A DNA stretch of 64,000 nucleotides from Cinnamomum chago (taxonomy: Eukaryota > Streptophyta > Magnoliopsida > Laurales > Lauraceae): the NCBI GenBank assembly GCA_038049695.1, contig CP142452.1, forward strand, positions 69,755,501-69,819,500, read 5' to 3'. Shown one piece after another: positions 55,904-64,000 of the stretch. The position numbers were made by a program, and so were the translations under genes. Position 1 is the stretch's first letter, and every line of letters starts with the position of its first letter. The notes beneath the pieces are model-generated. The model ran no database searches. It was not told the DNA's origin and was given only the letters and a program-made list of their open reading frames with translations.

Positions 55904-58900
55904 TACATACACGCAGCTAACAGAATACAATACACTACATATACATACATATACCTGGGTCTACACTCTACACACTAATACTTACATACACCTAGGTCAT
56001 ACAACACTGGTACGCACTCTACAAGTACCTAGATCATGCATATAAACCTTTCCACCTAACTTACCCCCCACAATTGGCATGTGTCCATCCAAAGACCATG
56101 ATTTGCTACAGAACACCCTAGCAGTTCTGAGTAAATCTTCCACAAAAATAAATAAATAATGGCATAACTTCTGAGATATCCACATTTTTTATGAAATTTC
56201 ATGCAAATTAAAATTCCGCAAAGAATTATTTTTGTAAATGTCAACAAAAATAACAACTAAACTGAATTCCAAAACCATACATGCTCTGAACTGGTCCATT
56301 TCCTATTGTAAAACAGATAAGATTCCAATGTAATATTTATGGTAGGGGCCTTTCATGCTTGGTTAGCCTTGTTAAATCCAAAGAATGTGTGATGATTCAC
56401 GAGTTGCAATGTCTGTCTTTTCTAATGTTTGGAAACCTAAGTGGTCGTTGTTTTAATCTTCTGTGCAAGATAATGACAGATGCAATTTAAGTTATACCCT
56501 CAATTTGGGGATTTTTGGCTTTCATTTCATTCAGATTCAGTCCCGTTTGTATGTCTCAATTTCTGAGTTCCAGGATAATTTTGCTAATATATTTCATGTT
56601 CCAGATGAGCATGCAATTCTCCTTTCCTGGCTGACCATCATTTCTCCGTCTCATTGCTTATTGCCTTTTTCCTTTCCCCTTTGTCTAGGACATTAACTTT
56701 CTTCTGCATCACTGCTCAATGAAGGTGCTGCTGGACCAAATTCCGGTACACACATTAATTTACTTTTGCATGGTCTATGTAGGCATCATTATCATCATCA
56801 TGGTTGTCGTTGCCATCATCGTTATCATCCAAGTGCTATCCCATCAGTCTGGGAGGGTCTGTTTCCTCAAATTTGGAAGTGTTGGTTCTACATTGGCATA
56901 TTAGAACTTAGGTTAACTTAGATATTCATGAATAGGCTGTTTTAATGGCCTTAAACTTCCAGCGTATTCGTTCATATAAGACATAAATTATCTTGCTGTA
57001 CTGCAGCCCAATTCACAATCCATGACAGAATTGATGGTTGTCTGTTCCTGTGAGATGGCAGTGTGGTAATGCTACCAATGTTCTTAGAAGTATTTGGGGG
57101 CTTAAACCTCAAGGCTCACCTTGGGGTAGTGCTTCCCAAAATACACTTGCGCCTCATGTTTGGTGCCTCAAGTCTGAGGCATGGCTTGCATTTGGGACAT
57201 ACGTCTCACTATTGAGGCATATTTGAGGTTTACATTTTACAACCCAAATGAACCGTGTGCTTCAGTCATGCTCTATAGCAAGGAACAAGTGCCCCATTGA
57301 CAGCTTATTTTCAAGAGAAGTGGAGGGGCCATTCGTTATTTTAACTTTAAGAACTAATTTTTCTTTTTAAAAAAATGTGAAACTATTATAACTAGACTTA
57401 ACTTAATTCAAACATTGTTAACTCGTTAAAAGTCTTGATAACAATCAACCTGATATCGTTTTCATTTTTATTAGTATAAATTCTTTTTTAATGTAATTAA
57501 TTATTTATTTAAAAGGCATGTTAATGAGGTTCATGCCCCAAGAGGCTTATGTCCGACTCTTTGGGCAATCAGGATTGAATCCCTTGCGTTTTGCATATAT
57601 GTTTTCAAAAATCTATCAGTACTGTTTTTTTGGCATTTCCTCCCAAATTAACATCTGTAATGAACATTGAAACTGATATGAAGCAGAATGGAAGAAAACA
57701 GCATCCTACAAACTGTGCATTCTGATTTGAGTGTCACCACAAATCTATAGCATAAATAGATTCCTTTTGATTCTGCTAGAAAACTCAACCTGCTTGCATT
57801 GCATTAACTTACAACTTTCTTGCATGCATTGATTCAGGATGTGCTCAAAGAAGCTTTACTTCAGTTCGTGCAGCATCATTGCGATGTTCTGGCATTGCTT
57901 CTACTCTTAGTATGACTCCTAAGAGAGGTGAGTTAAACCTCGCTAAGATAAACAGTGAAGATGGGCCTGAGCAAAAGCAGGCCAATGGTAAATCCCTGGA
58001 TCACAGCACTGAGGGCATTAGAAAGGATAATGGAACTGCAAGTTTTCGTTACCCAACTTTTGGTAGCATGGAGGTGTGTGCATTGGATCATGATCACAAT
58101 GGTGAGAAGTTGCATAGTAAAACACAGGACAATGTTGGGGATGAAACTAAGACAAGAATTGGGAAAACAATGGCAAGAAAACTTTTTGATGAGATTTCAC
58201 CCTTAGGAGATGAAGAAAAGACAAGCAAGGCTAACAGCCCTACTCTGGGAAGAAACTCTCCACAATTGCTTGTTAGTGATCATGCTGTTGCAGGCTTAAG
58301 TTATGTTGATTCACAAGAACCTGGTGAACAGTCACAAGCCAATGCATGGAACATTGTTGACAAGTTTCTCTCGATTAATGACGTGCAGTTATCTGGAGAA
58401 GTTGACCATGGAAAAACTGATAGAGAGAAATCACCTCCCATGTCAAGTGCCAAGGGGGCTAAGAGTTTGGCTGAAAGAGCTGATTTCAAAAGTCCGGTGG
58501 GGCAGGCCGGGGTGTTTGATTGGATTGATAGCCGTGAGGATGAGGGAGGGGGAGATTTCTTCAGTAAAAGAAAACATGTTTTGTTGGAAGGCAGTGGTAA
58601 GATGCGGAAATCACATACCCTTCCTCCAAAACCCAAACATCGCACCTTTAGACAAATTCGGGGTGCTGTTGATGGGTTTGAGGAGGAAAATGCAAGCCCT
58701 CAAGTCCATCATAAAATAAATTCCTCAACTCGATCAGATTCAGGGTCAGGGCTAGTGTTGAACAGGTCAACAACTAAATCACAGACTTCTAGAACAATAA
58801 CGAAGAAGAATCTCTTGAAGGAGATGGGCAAAGCACTAAAAACGGATGTGTCGGGACAGAAATTGGAAACCTCTGTTACTTGTAGTGGTGTGCAAGGTAT

Positions 58901-61900
58901 ATGTGATGTTGGTGTTGATACCCAAATGGCTGCTGAAGCTCTGGAGGCCTTAGTTTGTGACCCGCCTCCGAACCATGATGTTCCTGATGCACATCTGTTG
59001 AAAAGAAATGTGACTGAAGGTTCTATTGGTGCTGCAAGAAAGAACACTTCTTTGAAGCGTGTTTGTGTTAGAAAGAAGGTATGTTCATCATCAGATTCTG
59101 AAGGAAAAGCAAGACAATGCAAACAAACAAAGAAAATTAGTGCCAAATTATGTAGGGGAAACCCAAGTTCTCAGAAACAGTTGAAGCACTCACGGGCAAA
59201 AGAGACCAGAGGAAAACGAAAGCAAGAAGAGAACCTCAATACTGGGAAATCCTCCAATGAAAATGTATTCTCAAATGGAAAATCCCCTGACACTGTTAAG
59301 AAACGGAAGACAGAGCAAGAATTGGCCGGAACCCACATCCATGGGGCAGATGAACATCATCTGTCATCGATGTCAAAGAAGTGTGTATCCTTTAAAGTAT
59401 TGGATGGAACTGTTACACCTGTTGCAAAGCGTACTAGGAAGCCTTTAACAACAAATTCATTGAAAATGGCTGAGAATTTTTCCAACCATAATCACCCAAT
59501 GGAAGTTAGTATCCTTGGGAGCAAAAGTAGAGGGAGTGGTAATGTCATTGATTTACCTGAACCTGTGACTGTCAAAGATAAAAGTTTAAAATTTTTTGCT
59601 GATCAAGTTGGGAAATTTAGCAATAATAAAATGAGCAGACAAGAGATCAAGGCTACAGAAGGACTGAATGAAAAGATTCCAAGGACTGGTTATTTGACTG
59701 GGAATTCTATCAGCTATCCCAGAGGCAGGAGAACACGTCGCAGAATGCCACGTGAATTAAAAAATGCCAATGAATCATGCATGCATCCTGAAAGCGATCA
59801 TATTACTTTGAGCAGTGGAAAGTTGCCGAAAACATCTGATTTTTCTGTCATGAATGAGAAAATACCTTTGAAAGATCAAATAACACCAACCTCTGGCACT
59901 CTCACGCGCTCGGGTCGGAAATATGGTGCAGATTATTCTCTATCATCAGTTAAAGATGCAGGAGGAAATGACACCAAAAGACCATCCAATGGGAAAGTTC
60001 AAACATCTGGTACACCCTGTACCACACCTTCCAAAGAATTAAATGCAGTATCACCTGTTTGTGCTGGTGATGACCGCACAGAACAATCTGTCAGGAAAAG
60101 CTTATCAAGGTCATCTCTCATGAGAGAGCTTATCAGATTAGGTACCCAAGAAGTTGCACGAACTCCTGCATGGAAAGATATGCGCAGGAGGAGAGATATG
60201 GCCAGTGTTCGTGTTTTGTTCAGCCATCACTTAGGTGAAGATATGATTAAGCAGCAGAAAAAGGTGGTTCCTTTTTGTCCTTATTCTATAAGGTCTGAAT
60301 CAAATATACAACAGGAAAAAAGACTGAATACTGTTGTTATTAGAGGAATTATCTGATCTTACTTCATTAGTATAATTGTAATGATCTAGCCATTGTTTAT
60401 GTGGAAGTTGTACATGTTTTCTTAGCTTGCCCAATTGTTGAGTCAAAATGGTGATTGGCCAAGTTCTCTTAGCTCGGCCTGTAGTCAGCTATATGATACC
60501 TTTGTTCTTAAACTCAGGGCAAGTTTTTGGGCTCTGTCAACTTGTGACTCAGTCGAGTTGCTGGTCGACTTGGACCAAAATGAATTGATGCACAGTTACA
60601 TAAACTGTTTGACCTTGTCCCAGTGCTGGAGCTCAGCACCTTATTTGTGACGCTTTAAGAATGATCGGTCTCCTTCTTCAAAAAAAGAATGATCCGTCTC
60701 CAAAGGTGAATATTACTTAAATCAGGGAAGCATGTGGGACCTTACCTATGAATGGAGAGCTTGACCCACCTTCTTGCTGCCATGAAAGGTGAGCTGCAGA
60801 GTCCAAAACTGAGAAGGTTTCTAACTACGGGGATGAATGATGTATATAGATAATTAAGGCTATTTCTTATTTGAGGATTCTAATGATTGAATGAATTACT
60901 ATTGACTATGTCATGTTTAGTTCAAATAAAGTATCAACAATGGTCTGCATTCAGGGTAAATGCTATTAGGTACTCTGTGGTCAGCCTTCCATGAGCTTTG
61001 TAACTTTTGTCCCGTTTTCTATCTTTAAAGGTATCGATCAAGTTAATGGTTGGTCATGGGTTTAAAGTTACCATATAAAACAATTATGAAGATCATATCA
61101 TCTCAACTTAATTTATTAATGGATAGTATTATTTTTTGCCCTTGACATTTATCTATTATTCTTTACAACACAAATTGTTAATTGATGATTCATAACACCA
61201 TTAGGGGTTGTTTGTTTGCGCTCATTTACGCATGTGGTGCATAAATGAGGTGTGAAAATGGTGTGTAAATATGGCCATTTACACACCAAAAACTTCACAC
61301 CTATGTAGGTGTGAAAGTGATTCACACCCCTTAACCAAAAAGGCACCAATACAATGAGTTGCACGGCGATTTTTTCACTTGTAGGGCCCATCAAAGACCT
61401 TTATTTTTTAAATTCCTATGGGGCCCATATTTATAATCCAAACAATTTAATTAATTTATTGAACTAATAAACCCCAATTCTTTGAAACTGATTGTCCTAA
61501 ATCTTCTTTGATTTTGACTAATTCGCGAAGAAGTCTTTTCCTATAGATCTAACTTTCTAGACTTTTATGGGCCCCCAATTCATGATCAGAACCTTTCAAT
61601 GTTCTTATATTAATGGTATATATCAAGATGTGAATTTTCATATCTTAATTCTTAATGGATTTTGAGAAATCTTTGAAAAAAATCCAAATAAATCTAAAAC
61701 CGTTGGATATACTCATTTACTCATGTGAAAATGATGATTTTGATAAACATGGTAATGTGGTTCACATGTGCAACACTTGCATATGTAACATTTTCATATG
61801 CAAATGTTGCATATGAAAAACCCATTTTCCATATCTCATGCGTAAACACACAATACACCCCCTCCTCCTTTCCCCAACCAACCCCCAAAATGATAATTTT

Positions 61901-62828
61901 ACTCAAAAATATGTTCACATATTTATTAACCACCTCTAGAGTTTATTCTGAAAGTTTTAATGACTTTTAATTTTTATATTTTAAAGAAATGAATATTCTC
62001 ATGTTGAATTGTGGATCAATTTGGCAGATATTGGCAAGACTTGGAGTTCCCATTGCATCATCCTCTTCGGATGCTACACACTTTGTAGCGGATAAATTTG
62101 CGCGCACAAGGAACATGTTGGAAGCAATTGCACTTGGTAAACCAGTGGTGACACATTTGTGGCTTGAGAGCTGTGGACAAGCTAGTTGTTTTATTGATGA
62201 GAAAAATTACATTCTGAGGGATACCAAAAAAGAGAAGGAAATCGGCTTCAACATGCCCGTTTCATTGGCACGTGCAAGCAGTAGTCCACTGTTAAAGGTA
62301 GTTCCAATCTTGCTAAGATATATAACTTCTTGGTTACTTGGCAAAGAGTGAAAGACTTATTTCTTCTTTCTGAATATGCTCATGCATATCTAGTTTTTTA
62401 ACTGTTCAAAATAAATTTTAATTATTTAATTAGAAAAAGATTTACTGCTATTGTTTCTATGTGAGTTATCAAGCACTCCATAAGTCATCTCTACGTCATA
62501 GCATAGTTTCAGTCTTGGCTGACCATCTCATGTGCCTTAGCATGGATATGGGCCATACCCGAAATGACAGTTTTATGATCCTAGCTGTTGATAGAGCTAG
62601 ATATTTATTTGATAATCCTTTTTGTTGCTGAAATGGGGTGTATCTAGAAATGAAATTCTTGTTGAAAAGGTAATTCTCCAGAAGCTGCAGTATTTTCATC
62701 TGGTCAACTCAGATCAAAGTCAGAATCAGTTTGTCTCTCATTGAAGTCGCATTAGGTTGCAGTTGGCCTAAACGCCTCACATAAGTTGAACCCCTTATTT
62801 CATTTATGCTGAAATTTGATTCCTCTAC

Positions 62829-62865
<37 letters not shown>

Positions 62866-62990
62866 GAGAGATCACACAAGCTGCAGCCCAGCTTATTACA
62901 AGCTGGAGCCTCATAACCACTGTTGGGCCTCACCTGGGCTTCACAGGCTCCAGCTTGTAATAAGCTTAGCTGCAGCCTGTGTGAGCTCTC

Positions 62991-63032
<42 letters not shown>

Positions 63033-64000
63033 ATCTAATATTATTGCATTTCTAATGATCAATCTACTAGATAAATGCAGTGCACACGATCTTCTTTTGT
63101 ATGTTGTAGTCAAGAGATAATCTAAGGATCTCAGATGGGTCTTGAAATATGGCATGGCTGCCGACTGGTTGTTGTTTCTGTCGTTTATATATAACTGGTG
63201 TGGGCCTGCATTTCTTTATCTTCTAATAGCATTAATTGACTATTTGCTAAAAGCTGTCGACCTTGATGAGATTTATTTTATTTGTTAGTAGCGGATCCCC
63301 TGTTCCTTCTATTACAGACTTCCTTAGTAACTTATGCCTAGAACTCCATCACTGGCCCCACATGATAATAATTCAGACCATTCATCTTAAATCTCATCCC
63401 ATCTAGTGACTTTTTTTTTTTTGAATGGTCCGACAAGAATTTCATGGAGATGACACGAAGTCTCTTTTTCTTTTTTGTTTATTCTCAGTACAATTTTTTT
63501 ATTTGTTGATTCTTGTAAAAAGAAAAGAAAAGGATTGGAAAATCTTTGCAAATTGGACATCAACCATTGTTTTTTTTTTTTATTTCTTTCTTTCTTTCTT
63601 TCTTTCTTTTTTCCCTTGCTTATCCACTTTTAAGTGTCAAGCTCCCAATGGCTTCCCACTACGCTCGGCTGTGGGTTCAAGTCATATTACCAATCAAAAA
63701 AATAAACAAAATAAAATAAGATAAATAAAATATAATAACTCAACGGTTTGGATTATAAAACCAATGTGTGTTTCATGGTTTGCCCATCCATGAAACATCC
63801 TAGTTGATTACTCCAGTCCAGCCACATCCATGTGTTCCACATGTATGTATCTAGTTTGCTTGAAAAATAACTTGATATATGCAACTAACAGTAGATCCTT
63901 ACGCTTGTTATTTGTTAATGGATCAGGGTCTTACTAGCCGTTAACTCTCTCCGATCACCCTTTCTGCAGGGTAAAAGAGTGTTCATCACCCATAATGTTA
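53667..64000 (+). CDS. BRCT-domain DNA-damage protein (MDC1/PTIP-like), 5' part
   Basis: Exons 53667-53775, 54741-55094, 57838-60263, 62028-62297 and 63970 onward join in phase with GT-AG introns; the gene runs off the window. The first ~940 residues are a polar, low-complexity tail rich in SQ/TQ sites (ETQPIDD, DSQEPGEQSQ, DTQMAAEALEAL), with basic patches (VKKRKTEQE, RTRKPL, RGRRTRRRMPR). Before the BRCT comes SLSRSSLMRELIRLGTQEVA. The first BRCT domain begins with VRVLFSHHLGEDMIKQQKK and continues in exon 4 (ILARLGVPIASSSSDATHFV, GKPVVTHLWLESCGQASCFI). Exon 5 (GKRVFITHNV) opens the second BRCT. This tail plus C-terminal BRCT pair matches plant MDC1/PTIP-like BRCT proteins (Arabidopsis At4g03130 type), nuclear phosphopeptide readers in DNA repair. 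No break is visible; expression is not shown. Confidence 0.9.
55852..55900. repeat. (CT)n microsatellite in BRCT gene intron 2
   Basis: An uninterrupted 49-base CT run is followed by an imperfect (ACAT/ACAC) stretch to about 55990. It lies in the 2.7-kb second intron. Confidence 0.95.
57085..57560. repeat. GCCTCA/TGAGGC-rich repeat in BRCT gene intron 2 (candidate)
   Basis: Segments such as CCTCAAGGCTCACCTTGGGG, GCGCCTCATG, GTCTGAGGCATGG, ATTGAGGCAT and CCCCAAGAGGCTTATG are loosely inverted about a centre near 57330. This kind of GCCTCA-rich repeat occurs in many plant introns. Borders and type are unresolved. Confidence 0.3.
61202..61863. mobile_element. hAT-like element in BRCT gene intron 3 (candidate)
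   Basis: The left end TAGGGGTTGTTTGTTTGCGC and TTTACGCATG at 61226 are mirrored by CATGCGTAAACACACAATAC then ACCCCC at the right. Near both ends are short hairpins (ATTTACACACC; CATATGCAAATGTTGCATATG). No coding content and no clear 8-bp duplication, so this is tentative. Confidence 0.38.
62865..62991. mobile_element. 127-bp hairpin element inside a (TA)n tract (MITE-like)
   Basis: The left arm GGAGAGATCACACAAGCTGC ... CAGCTTATTACAAGCTGGAG pairs with the right arm (other strand GGAGAGCTCACACAGGCTGC ... AAGCTTATTACAAGCTGGAG) over about 46 bp. Perfect TA repeats flank both sides (62830-62862 and 62995-63030). It lies in an intron of the BRCT gene and has no coding content. Confidence 0.85.

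Overview
The window looks like nuclear DNA of a flowering plant, probably not a grass. The evidence is a wall-associated receptor kinase with the standard three-exon plant structure, two DnaJ/DUF3444 proteins, a plant MDC1/PTIP-type BRCT protein, two nuclear-type tRNA-Pro genes, tRNA-derived SINEs with the A-rich tails seen in angiosperms, and AT-rich intergenic DNA full of small DNA transposons. I cannot name the species.

Layout. At 1-8.6 kb lies a dispersed repeat, present again at 21.7-23.8 kb. Its first copy was hit by a 6.8 kb Mutator-like element (1219-7980) with a 9-bp target duplication; the second copy preserves the empty site. The Mutator element carries a decayed transposase fused to an OTU-type cysteine protease domain and, on the opposite strand, a decayed plant-mobile-domain (PMD) gene. 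At 11.5-16.8 kb (minus strand) is an apparently intact wall-associated kinase gene. At 17-24 kb is a gene-free, repeat-dense stretch with SINEs, hairpin elements, a G-rich minisatellite and recent tandem duplications. At 25-30.3 kb and 36.6-41.6 kb are two tandemly related DnaJ-like/DUF3444 genes that share a 5' leader intron. Both have lost the HPD motif of the J domain, and both end in a C-terminal domain plus coiled coil that I do not recognise. At 43.06 kb is tRNA-Pro(UGG), followed 48 bp later by the target duplication of a 4.5 kb non-coding foldback Mutator-type element (43185-47667) with 1.2-1.4 kb inverted arms and an internal array of a 12-bp palindrome that also occurs once in each arm. 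At 49.6-53.3 kb is gene-poor DNA. At 53.26 kb is a second tRNA-Pro, anticodon AGG, on the minus strand. From 53.67 kb to the window end runs the 5' part of a BRCT-domain DNA-damage protein gene that continues outside the window.

The genes are unrelated in function and independently transcribed: a cell-surface kinase, a pair of nuclear/chaperone-like proteins, a DNA-damage mediator and two tRNAs. What links the window is transposon activity. At least four insertions have 9-bp or near-9-bp target duplications typical of Mutator elements, and three hairpin-element sites are embedded in or abut TA-rich tracts. I recognised no LTR retrotransposon, endogenous virus, rRNA gene or CRISPR array. All exon boundaries were inferred by eye from splice consensus, reading phase and family similarity.
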